NCBI GenBank assembly: GCA_028701815.1
Contig: JAQVPY010000052.1
Span: forward strand, 1 to 12,371
Source: Bacteroidales bacterium
GTDB taxonomy: Bacteria; Bacteroidota; Bacteroidia; Bacteroidales; BM520
Length of the DNA: 12,371 nucleotides
Direction of reading: 5' to 3'
Of this stretch, positions 1 through 6,910 are shown in pieces (the stretch's first letter is position 1; each line of letters opens with the position of its first letter). A program made the translations under genes and the position numbers. A model generated the notes under the pieces. The model was not told where the DNA came from. It searched no databases and saw nothing but the letters and a program-made list of their open reading frames with translations.

Positions 1-925
1 GTGCGCCGCCGGCTACGAGAATGATTTTCTTTTTTCCTTCGATCACATTTACCACGCAGGTTTTTTCATTGTTAGCCTTGTTATTATCATCTTTATCGCT
101 AACGAGGTTAAACTTATAAAAATGTTTCCCTGTGGAAGCTGGGGAGAGGATTATGCTTTGAGTCGTATGAAACGGGTTGTCGGTTACGTCTATTGATTTA
201 GAGGAGGCCATTTTCCCGTTGTCATAAATTTGCAGGATCAATTTCTCGTTGTTGAAGTCGACAGCTTTGATATTCACCTCGAAAACGCAGTTGCCCTGCA
301 TATAGACTATGTCGTTGAATCTGATTTTTGTTATTGCGAAGTCGGCTACTTGAGAAGTATCTCCGGTACCTATTATATAAATAGGGTATGGTGTTTTTTG
401 CGCTGTGATATCGAGATCAAATCCGTCGGTGATAATGCCGTCGGAAACTATCAGCATGGCGTCAATGGAATTTTTGCCGAAGAGTGAGTTGGCATACAGG
501 ATACTTGACGATATGTCGGTCGCATTATCCTTAAAGTCGGGAGTTGTGATGTCTTCAGTAATTTTAGAGCCGAAGAGCAGCGATTTTACTGTGAATTTTT
601 TTTGCAGTTTGTCGATTTTGTTGTCATAGTTAGCGAATAACGATTTTACCTCTGAAGAGTCGGCGGCGGCAATCATAGAAGCGGAGTTGTCGGCGGCGCA
701 TACTATCAGGGGCTTTTCCGTAGAAGAATGTTCGTTTACTATAAAAATGTCGAGCAGGAGTGCAAAAAGAAGAAACATCGCCGCGCCGCGTAAGAGCATA
801 AGCACTATTTTAAGCCTTTTACTCACACATTCGTTACTCTTTCTCAGGTAAAGGATACATGTTGAGAGGATTGCTGCGAGCAAACAAACAATAAGCCAGA
901 GCGGCGATGATTCAAAAATTATCAT
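1..925 (-). CDS. Membrane-anchored VWA-domain protein with GATase-like continuation (partial, C-terminus missing)
   Basis: Reading the minus strand from an ATG at 925 gives 308 codons without a stop, running off the left edge. Two hydrophobic segments lie near the N-terminus (about residues 9-27 and 38-63), so the protein is anchored in the inner membrane. A von Willebrand factor A-like domain follows with a complete metal-site (MIDAS) pattern: D79-x-S81-x-S83, then T136 in NATDISSSI, then D162 in IVSDG. A beta-sandwich-like stretch comes next, and the visible part ends in KKIILVAGGA, which resembles the first strand of a class I glutamine-amidotransferase-like fold. Large Bacteroidota membrane proteins with this VWA plus GATase-like order are known but functionally uncharacterised. 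The gene starts 12 nt after the fabG stop, so the two are probably co-transcribed. The start codon has no convincing Shine-Dalgarno sequence, which is normal for the phylum. The VWA and membrane calls are firm; the GATase-like part is tentative because it is cut off. Confidence 0.75.
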   Translation of the reverse strand, partial: MIIFESSPLWLIVCLLAAILSTCILYLRKSNECVSKRLKIVLMLLRGAAMFLLFALLLDIFIVNEHSSTEKPLIVCAADNSASMIAAADSSEVKSLFANYDNKIDKLQKKFTVKSLLFGSKITEDITTPDFKDNATDISSSILYANSLFGKNSIDAMLIVSDGIITDGFDLDITAQKTPYPIYIIGTGDTSQVADFAITKIRFNDIVYMQGNCVFEVNIKAVDFNNEKLILQIYDNGKMASSKSIDVTDNPFHTTQSIILSPASTGKHFYKFNLVSDKDDNNKANNEKTCVVNVIEGKKKIILVAGGA

Positions 926-937
926 TGAAGATTTACG

Positions 938-1684
938 TTAGATATTTAACCCTCCGCAAACATGAATTACTTGTCCTGTAACATACGATGACATATCGGA
1001 TGCGAGAAATAATGCAATGTTAGCGACGTCGTCGGGAGTACCCGGACGTTTTAGAGGAATATTTTTCATATATTCTTCTATTACTGCCTCAGGAAGTTGT
1101 TTTGTCATTGCTGTCTCGATAAATCCGGGGGCGATAGCGTTGCTGCGGATATTACGTGAGCCGAGTTCTTTTGCTACGGATTTGGTGAATCCGATTAAGC
1201 CGGCTTTAGATGCGGAATAGTTGGCCTGACCGGCATTTCCGGACACACCTACCACTGATGACATGTTTACGATAACGCCGTGACGCTGTTTAATCATTAT
1301 CGACTGAATAGCTTTAGTCATAACAAAAGCAGACTTCAGGTTGACGTTGATAACCATATCCCAGTCTTCTTCCGTCATTCTCATTAAGAGTTTATCTCTG
1401 GTTATACCGGCATTATTTACAAGTATATCAATTGTCGGAAAATCTTTAAGGATTTCGCTGACCACTTGTGCTACAGCTTCAGAGTCAGCTACGTTGGCAG
1501 CATATCCCTTGCAAATGGTACCGAATGCTTTGAGGTCGTTTTCGGTTTCAACGGAAATCTCATCATACCTGAGATCAATAAAGGCAATATTTGCACCTTC
1601 TTTAGCATACTTCATGGCAATAGATTTGCCAATTCCTCTTGCGCCGCCTGTGATAACGGCTGTTTTACCTTTTAATAAATTCAT
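938..1684 (-). CDS. fabG: 3-oxoacyl-[acyl-carrier-protein] reductase (SDR family)
   Basis: This is a classical short-chain dehydrogenase/reductase of 248 residues, the usual FabG length. It reduces 3-oxoacyl-ACP to 3-hydroxyacyl-ACP in fatty-acid elongation in the cytoplasm. Visible motifs are the glycine-rich cofactor turn TGGARGIG (12-19), NNAG (90-93), and the catalytic tetrad N115, S143 (in SSVVG), Y156 and K160 (YSASK). The PGFIETAMT stretch and the C-terminal end VTGQVIHVCGGLNI are typical of FabG. The ATG at 1684 is preferred: an in-frame TTG at 1708 would add 8 residues and lies inside a promoter-like -7 box (1706-1713). An Asp (D37) in the FIDLR stretch at the end of beta strand 2 is a position that often favours NADH over NADPH. 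The VWA membrane protein follows 12 nt downstream in the same transcription unit. Confidence 0.93.
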   Translation of the reverse strand: MNLLKGKTAVITGGARGIGKSIAMKYAKEGANIAFIDLRYDEISVETENDLKAFGTICKGYAANVADSEAVAQVVSEILKDFPTIDILVNNAGITRDKLLMRMTEEDWDMVINVNLKSAFVMTKAIQSIMIKQRHGVIVNMSSVVGVSGNAGQANYSASKAGLIGFTKSVAKELGSRNIRSNAIAPGFIETAMTKQLPEAVIEEYMKNIPLKRPGTPDDVANIALFLASDMSSYVTGQVIHVCGGLNI

Positions 1685-1705
1685 AGCTTGATATTTTTTT
1701 CGTTG

Positions 1706-1713
1706 CAAAAGTA
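1706..1713 (-). promoter_or_regulatory. Bacteroidota -7 box for fabG
   Basis: The minus strand reads TACTTTTG, matching TAnnTTTG. It would place the transcript start a few bases downstream and leave an untranslated leader of about 15-20 nt before the ATG at 1684. I see no clear -33 TTTG at the expected spacing. A second minus-strand -7 match (TAACTTTG) lies at 1754-1761. Confidence 0.45.
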
Positions 1714-1723
1714 ATTAAAATAA

Positions 1724-1753
1724 TTTGTTTATGAGGTTATCGTTGTATATTTG
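1724..1753 (+). promoter_or_regulatory. Promoter for the LptF/LptG-type permease operon
   Basis: TTTG at 1724-1727 and TATATTTG at 1746-1753 are separated by 18 bases, close to the Bacteroidota -33/-7 arrangement. The expected transcript start is near 1758-1760, which argues that the permease starts downstream of it (1773 or 1797) rather than at the upstream in-frame TTG (1725) or ATG (1731). Confidence 0.6.
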
Positions 1754-1761
1754 CAAAGTTA
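1754..1761 (-). promoter_or_regulatory. Minus-strand -7 box abutting the plus-strand one
   Basis: CAAAGTTA on the plus strand reads TAACTTTG on the minus strand, a match to TAnnTTTG. It directly abuts the plus-strand -7 box around a TTTGCAAA core, so the two divergent transcripts could start from one near-palindrome. No -33 element is visible on this strand. Confidence 0.35.
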
Positions 1762-1772
1762 AAACGCTCGCT

Positions 1773-3191
1773 TTGATAAAACGCTTTGATCTATATATGA
1801 TAAAATCATTTGTGGGACCTTTGCTGATCACCACAATAATAGGCGACTTCATCTTGTTAATGCAGTTTTTCTGGGTGTATGTCGGCGAACTTGTTGGAAA
1901 GGGGCTCGAATGGTATATAGTCGCCGAATTGATGTTTTATGCCTCGGCGACATTTATTCCCATGGCTATGCCTATTGGTGTCCTTCTCGCTTCGCTGATG
2001 GTATTCGGTAATTTAGGAGAAAAATATGAGCTCGTGGCGTTGAAATCTTCAGGTATTTCTTTAAACAGAATACTCCGACCGCTAATATTCCTTGTTATCG
2101 CACTTGCTGCCTTTGCTTTTTATTTCAGTAATAATATTCTTCCCAAGGCAAACCTGAAATTCGATTCTATCTTTTATGATATCAGAAGACAAAAGATGGC
2201 ATTTAACCTTACGGAAGGCGTGTTTTATAACGGCATAGAGGGCTATGTTATCCGGGTCAATAAAAAGGATAAGGACGATAAAACTCTTTATGGCGTAATG
2301 GTTTATAAACATAATGAGAATAGGGGCATCAACGATAACGTGACTTTCGCCCAAAAAGGCTATATGGATGTTACAGCCGATGGCTCGACACTTATACTAA
2401 CTTTGTTTGACGGATATAATTATGACGACTCTTACGATAAAAAGAACAATTCCAAACAGCCTTTCAAACGAATAGAGTTTGAACGAGAAGTTATGAATTT
2501 CGATTTATCTCAATTTAATCTTAGACGCAGCGACGAAGACATCAGAAAAAATCATTATCGGAATTTTAATTATCAGCAGTTGGATCATGCGCTCGACTCT
2601 ATGAATAATAGGATGGCAGGTTTTGTAGATATTTATAAGGGGTTGGCGTCGGAGAGGTATGCCGGAATGAAGCATATAGATAAGCAGACGTATTGGAATG
2701 ACACCATAGACACTTGTAATCTTGTGATGCCGCTGATAGATAATTTTAAGACGAGGGCTCAGACACAGATTATGTCATCCGCTCTCGATCATGCTCGCAA
2801 TACCAAGGCTTTTTGGATGACTAAACTGAACAACGCGCTATATCTGAATAATAAGATTATTACTCATCAGATAGAAAAGAATCGGCGTTATGCCCTCGCG
2901 TTTGCCTGTATTGTGATGTTCTTTATCGGAGCTCCCTTAGGCGCAATCATTCGCAAAGGAGGGCTTGGCTTCCCGCTCGTGATATCTACTTTCGTTTTTG
3001 TTCTGTATTATATTATACTCACCTCCGGACAAAAGTCTGCAATGAAAGGTGAGATGTCGCCGTTTTGGGGTATCTGGCTCGCCAATTTTATAGTCTTGCC
3101 CTTTGGCGCCTTTCTTACAGCCAAATCGACATCGGATGCGCCGATGTTCGATAAAGATTCATGGTCTAAATTTTTTAAACGGAAGCGATGA
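1773..3191 (+). CDS. LptF/LptG-family permease (YjgP/YjgQ), lipopolysaccharide export
   Basis: LptF/LptG proteins are inner-membrane subunits of the LptB2FG transporter, which extracts LPS and passes it to the periplasmic bridge. With a TTG start at 1773 this protein has 472 residues. It has three N-terminal membrane segments (about 13-37, 50-80 and 100-120), a long soluble region that should form the periplasmic beta-jellyroll plus a mostly helical charged insertion (about 255-365), and three C-terminal membrane segments (about 373-390, 400-417 and 430-450). Family features include KRFDLYMIKSFVGPLL at the N-terminus, GEKYELVALKSSGIS after segment 2, and the late stretch IGAPLGAIIRKGGLG. The start is uncertain: the promoter at 1724-1753 disfavours 1725 and 1731, and an ATG at 1797 would lose the conserved KRFD stretch. 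The last codon overlaps the next gene by ATGA. LptF cannot be told from LptG here. Confidence 0.85.
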   Translation: MIKRFDLYMIKSFVGPLLITTIIGDFILLMQFFWVYVGELVGKGLEWYIVAELMFYASATFIPMAMPIGVLLASLMVFGNLGEKYELVALKSSGISLNRILRPLIFLVIALAAFAFYFSNNILPKANLKFDSIFYDIRRQKMAFNLTEGVFYNGIEGYVIRVNKKDKDDKTLYGVMVYKHNENRGINDNVTFAQKGYMDVTADGSTLILTLFDGYNYDDSYDKKNNSKQPFKRIEFEREVMNFDLSQFNLRRSDEDIRKNHYRNFNYQQLDHALDSMNNRMAGFVDIYKGLASERYAGMKHIDKQTYWNDTIDTCNLVMPLIDNFKTRAQTQIMSSALDHARNTKAFWMTKLNNALYLNNKIITHQIEKNRRYALAFACIVMFFIGAPLGAIIRKGGLGFPLVISTFVFVLYYIILTSGQKSAMKGEMSPFWGIWLANFIVLPFGAFLTAKSTSDAPMFDKDSWSKFFKRKR

Positions 3192-4363
3192 ACATTCTCT
3201 TTTTATGCAATAAAAATCCCTATCCCGAAAGAGACGGCGGGTGTATGGCCATGAATGTTAATATCAACGAGATGGTGGCAAGGGGATATTTTGTTAAAGT
3301 GTTGGCTGTAAATTCTACAAAAAATTTTACCGACATTGAGACCATTTCCGAAGATTATCGTCGTGCCACTTCTTATGAATCTATCTTTTTCGATTTAAGA
3401 GTCAGACCGTTGCAGTTTATAGCTACGTATTTTACAGGTAAGTCGCCTCATATCGTCCGTTTTGTCTCTAAAGAGTTCAAACAGCGTCTCAAAGAATTGC
3501 TGAGTGAGAGAAATTTCGATATGGTAATTTTGGAGTCGCTTTTCATGTGTCCTTATATTGATATAATCCGGCAGAATTCTCATGCGCGGATAGTTTTACG
3601 GGCGCATAATATAGAATATAAGATATGGCAGCGGATATGTGCGGCTACAAAAAATCCGCTGAAGAAACTGTTGTTGATTCATGTTAGCAATTCTTTGAAA
3701 AGGTATGAACTCAAATCAATATGTAAAGTCGATAAGATAGCGGCCATAACTGATGTCGATGCCGCGTATTTCAGCGCGAACACCCGGGTGCCCGTTGTTA
3801 CTGTCCCATTTGGCTTCAACTTGGAGAAGATGATAATTCCTGAGGGAGTGTCTTTTGAAAAAGATTCTTTGTTCCATATAGGGGCGATGAATTGGATGCC
3901 CAACGTGGAAGGGATTAAGTGGTTTCTCGATAAAGTGTGGCCTATGGTACATAAAGCTCTTCCGACAGTGAAATTTTATTTGGCGGGTAGAAGTATGCCA
4001 CAGGAATTTTATCGTGATATGCCGGAAAATGTAGTGGTCGTCGGTGAAGTTGATGATGCCAAGGAGTTCATGTGTTCAAAAAACATCATGGTCGTCCCTC
4101 TTCTTTCAGGGAGTGGTATGAGAATAAAGATTATAGAAGGTATGGCGATGCACAAGGCTATTGTTACCACTACTGTCGGTGCGGAAGGTATTGATCTGGA
4201 GAATGGAAGAGATGTGATTATTGCTGACGATGCGATAGCAATGGCAGATGGCATCGTCAGGTTATTTAAAGAGTGTAACTTTGCCACCAAAATAGGTGCT
4301 GCTGCAGGTGAAACAGTAAAAAAATATGATATTACTGCTGCTTGCAACCAGTTGCTCGCATAA
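3188..4363 (+). CDS. GT4-type glycosyltransferase (group 1 family)
   Basis: This 391-residue protein has the two-domain GT-B layout. The N-terminal Rossmann-like acceptor domain begins MNILFLCNKNPYPERDGG and includes RAHNIE (138-143). The C-terminal nucleotide-sugar domain starts around residue 225 (FHIGAMNWMPNVEGI) and ends with SGSGMRIKIIEGMA (307-320), where E317 fits the retaining-GT4 acidic residue. It should transfer a sugar from a nucleotide-sugar donor at the cytoplasmic face of the membrane; donor and acceptor cannot be read from sequence. The ATG overlaps the stop of the LptF/LptG-type permease (ATGA), which implies translational coupling and suggests a role in LPS or another surface glycan. 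The stop is 9 bases from the convergent hisS stop, and no intrinsic terminator is visible between them. Confidence 0.87.
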   Translation: MNILFLCNKNPYPERDGGCMAMNVNINEMVARGYFVKVLAVNSTKNFTDIETISEDYRRATSYESIFFDLRVRPLQFIATYFTGKSPHIVRFVSKEFKQRLKELLSERNFDMVILESLFMCPYIDIIRQNSHARIVLRAHNIEYKIWQRICAATKNPLKKLLLIHVSNSLKRYELKSICKVDKIAAITDVDAAYFSANTRVPVVTVPFGFNLEKMIIPEGVSFEKDSLFHIGAMNWMPNVEGIKWFLDKVWPMVHKALPTVKFYLAGRSMPQEFYRDMPENVVVVGEVDDAKEFMCSKNIMVVPLLSGSGMRIKIIEGMAMHKAIVTTTVGAEGIDLENGRDVIIADDAIAMADGIVRLFKECNFATKIGAAAGETVKKYDITAACNQLLA

Positions 4364-4372
4364 CTTCAAGTG

Positions 4373-5734
4373 TTAATTGTTGATTATTGAGTCCATCTCC
4401 CCAATTCCAACCACAGTCTGTTCACCCGTAGTCATGTTCTTTATCGAGGCTGTCCCTGAATTTATCTCATCTTCGCCGACGATAACAACAAAAGGAATCC
4501 CGCGTTTATTAGCATAATCCATCTGTTTTTTTAACTTGGCATTTTCCGGGTACAGCTCAGCGTTTATTCCATCATTACGCAGTTTCATGATAACGGGCAG
4601 GCATGTCTCTACTTCTTTGTCGCCGAGGTTGAGGAACAAAACCCGGGTTGTTTGAATACCTTCTTTTGGGAACAGGTCAAGTTCAGACATCACGTCATAG
4701 ATTCTTTCAGCGCCGAAAGATACACCCACGCCGGAGACATCGGGAAGGCCAAAGATGGAGGTGAGATTGTCGTATCTTCCGCCGCCGCAGATGCTGCCGA
4801 TGGCTACATCTGTCGCCTTGACTTCAAGAATGCTTCCCGTATAATAATTCAGTCCGCGTGCGAGAGTAAGATCTAATTCTACAGGTGAGAGCTTGGCTGT
4901 TTTTGCTGCGCAATAGATATAATTAAGTAAAGTCTCTACTTCGTAGATGCCGAGCATACCTTCTTCATTATCTTTAAGAATATCCTTCAGAGATTGAAGT
5001 TTTTCGATATTGTCTCCTTTAAGATTCAGAATGGGGGTGAGTTTGTCTATGGCATCGCGGCTGATATCTTTATCGAGCAGTTCTTCCACGACATTATCGT
5101 AACCGATTTTATCCATTTTGTCGATAGCTACGGTGATGTCGGTAAGTTTTTCCGGGAATCCTATATGAGAGGCTATGCCGCTAAGAATTTTTCTGTTGTT
5201 TAGCTTGATCACTATATTGATGCCGAGTTTGATAAAGACGTCGTTGATCATCAGTACGAGTTCCATCTCGTTAAGAAGAGATTTTGTGCCGATAACATCT
5301 ACATCGCACTGATAGAATTCTCTATACCTTCCTTTTTGGGGTCTGTCTGCGCGCCATACAGGTTGCATCTGGTAGCGTTTGAAAGGGAATAGGATGTCGT
5401 TGCGGTTCATCACGACGTATCTTGCGAAGGGGACTGTAAGGTCGTAACGAAGTCCTTTATCGGTGATTTTAGGTGTCAGTTTCGACGATGACGACTTATC
5501 TTCATCTGTAGCGTCTGATAAAAAATCGCCGGAATTCAGAATTTTGAACAGCAGCTTATCACCCTCGTCTCCATATTTGCCGAGCAGGGTGGATAAATTC
5601 TCCATTGCCGGTGTCTCGAGAGGCATGTAGCCGTAGCGATTAAAATAAACTTTAATAGTGTCGAAAATATAATTTCTTTTCACCATTACCTCCGGTGAAA
5701 AATCTCTTGTTCCTTTTGGCGTTGACGGTTTCAT
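4373..5734 (-). CDS. hisS: Histidyl-tRNA synthetase
   Basis: This is a class II aminoacyl-tRNA synthetase of 453 residues that charges tRNA-His in the cytoplasm. Order of features: N-terminal KGTRDFSPEV (7-16), motif 1 region with LETPAME (39-45), motif 2 (about 124-149, with WRADRPQKGRYREFYQCDVD), the HisRS-specific RGLNYYTG (293-300), GGGRYDNL (317-324), motif 3 GVSFGAERI (337-345), and a C-terminal anticodon-binding domain from about residue 364 with PFVVIVGEDEI. E. coli HisRS has RGLDYY where this one has RGLNYY; as far as I recall the Asn form is common in this lineage and not a defect. The ATG overlaps the stop of the upstream glycosyltransferase (ATGA on the minus strand), so it is the last gene of a lepA-glycosyltransferase-hisS operon. 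Confidence 0.96.
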   Translation of the reverse strand: MKPSTPKGTRDFSPEVMVKRNYIFDTIKVYFNRYGYMPLETPAMENLSTLLGKYGDEGDKLLFKILNSGDFLSDATDEDKSSSSKLTPKITDKGLRYDLTVPFARYVVMNRNDILFPFKRYQMQPVWRADRPQKGRYREFYQCDVDVIGTKSLLNEMELVLMINDVFIKLGINIVIKLNNRKILSGIASHIGFPEKLTDITVAIDKMDKIGYDNVVEELLDKDISRDAIDKLTPILNLKGDNIEKLQSLKDILKDNEEGMLGIYEVETLLNYIYCAAKTAKLSPVELDLTLARGLNYYTGSILEVKATDVAIGSICGGGRYDNLTSIFGLPDVSGVGVSFGAERIYDVMSELDLFPKEGIQTTRVLFLNLGDKEVETCLPVIMKLRNDGINAELYPENAKLKKQMDYANKRGIPFVVIVGEDEINSGTASIKNMTTGEQTVVGIGEMDSIINN

Positions 5735-6909
5735 TTACAATAATGTTTTGATGTTATTTCATGTATCATTTCTCCGGCTTTCTCCCAAGAATATATTTCT
5801 TTTACGAAGTCGAAGCCTTTCTGTGCAATGGCGTCTGCCAATTGTTTGTTATTGAGAAGGGTAAGGATATTGTCTGCTAAATCTTGTTTCCCTTTTGCAA
5901 CGAGTATGTTGACTCCACTTTTTGCTCCGAGAGATTCATTTGCGAGTGGGGTGGTGATGCATGGAATTTTCATTGCCATTGCTTCTAACAGTTTGTTTTG
6001 CAGACCGGTTCCGATACGCATCGGTGCAATGAAAATTTTTGATTGTGCATAGCAGTCACGAATATCTTCGACCCATCCGGTGACATGCACGTTGGCGCTT
6101 TCAAGTCTTTTTAGCTTTTTAGGTGGGTTTGCGCCGGCAATTAATATTTTGATGTCGGGTTTGCTCTTAAGTAATATCGGCAGGATTTCCTTAACTAAAA
6201 ACATGGAGCCATTGACATTGGGATTGTATCCCATGTTGCCCGTAAAGACGATGTCGAATTTTTTTTCTTCTTCGCGTGGACAGAAATAATCGAAGTTTAC
6301 GCCGTTTGGTATAATATGTATAGTGTTTCTGTTCTCATGCGGATACATATCTCTATCCGGACGGGAGATAAGGGTTTTGTCGTCGAATTTATCAAATATC
6401 TCATGCTCGTATTTCAGCAGACGTTTAGATTCCATACACAGGACAAAGCGGACAAGCGGGTTTTTTGTCATTTGGGATCTTCGTTCCATGTTGAGCGACA
6501 TAGTGTCTTGTATGTCAATAGATTTAGGAATATTGATGTTTTTTACATATTCTGCAGTTCTAACAAGTTGACATGCTATATGGTCAGGGGCAGTTGTTTT
6601 AATTGTTTCGAGGAATCTGTTGTTAATTTTCTTTGAATAGAAATATCCAATCTGTAGCGGCAATCCGTTAAAAAAGGCTCTGATGATATTAAAGCATGCG
6701 TCGATTTTTTTTAGAGGGACCACAGTAATCGACTTACAGAAAGTGCCAAGATGGTCGATAGTCTTTTGGGTACAGTTATTCTCTTCATCGATAGCGAAGA
6801 GGTGTATCTCATCATTTTTCGACATCTCTCTGATAAAGTTATAAGCTCTGAGCTTATCGCCTTTTTCAATAGGGAAGGGTACTCTCGGTAATACAACGAG
6901 TATTTTCAT
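5731..6909 (-). CDS. GT4-type glycosyltransferase (group 1 family), between lepA and hisS
   Basis: This 392-residue GT-B protein begins MKILVVLPRVPFPIEKGDKL, the start of the acceptor domain. Its nucleotide-sugar domain runs from about residue 219 (DIVFTGNMGYNPNVNG) and contains IAPMRIGTGLQNKLLEAMAM (294-313), with E309 in the retaining-GT4 position; IPNGVNFDYF (200-209) marks the linker. It resembles the sugar transferases annotated as PEP-CTERM/EpsH1-associated, but nothing nearby supports such a system. The donor and product are unknown; surface polysaccharide or glycolipid synthesis is likely. Its ATG lies 1 nt after the lepA stop, and its TGA overlaps the hisS ATG, so it is firmly embedded in a translation-gene operon. 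It shares domain layout and length with the glycosyltransferase at 3188-4363, but their sequences are clearly diverged. Confidence 0.87.
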   Translation of the reverse strand: MKILVVLPRVPFPIEKGDKLRAYNFIREMSKNDEIHLFAIDEENNCTQKTIDHLGTFCKSITVVPLKKIDACFNIIRAFFNGLPLQIGYFYSKKINNRFLETIKTTAPDHIACQLVRTAEYVKNINIPKSIDIQDTMSLNMERRSQMTKNPLVRFVLCMESKRLLKYEHEIFDKFDDKTLISRPDRDMYPHENRNTIHIIPNGVNFDYFCPREEEKKFDIVFTGNMGYNPNVNGSMFLVKEILPILLKSKPDIKILIAGANPPKKLKRLESANVHVTGWVEDIRDCYAQSKIFIAPMRIGTGLQNKLLEAMAMKIPCITTPLANESLGAKSGVNILVAKGKQDLADNILTLLNNKQLADAIAQKGFDFVKEIYSWEKAGEMIHEITSKHYCK

Positions 6910-6910
6910 G

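Noticed and set aside
230..629. Two plus-strand open frames (85 and 74 codons) in the left-hand region
   Set aside because: They lie antisense to the continuous minus-strand VWA-protein frame, which has a coherent domain, membrane segments and a metal-site motif; the plus-strand translations show no family features.
1725..1772. Upstream starts (TTG 1725, ATG 1731) for the permease
   Set aside because: The -7 box at 1746-1753 lies within this stretch, so a transcript from it would not include them, and the added residues do not resemble the family N-terminus.
5731..6909. Glycosyltransferase as part of a PEP-CTERM/exosortase locus
   Set aside because: The sequence resembles that subfamily, but no exosortase, PEP-CTERM protein or polysaccharide export genes are present in the window.
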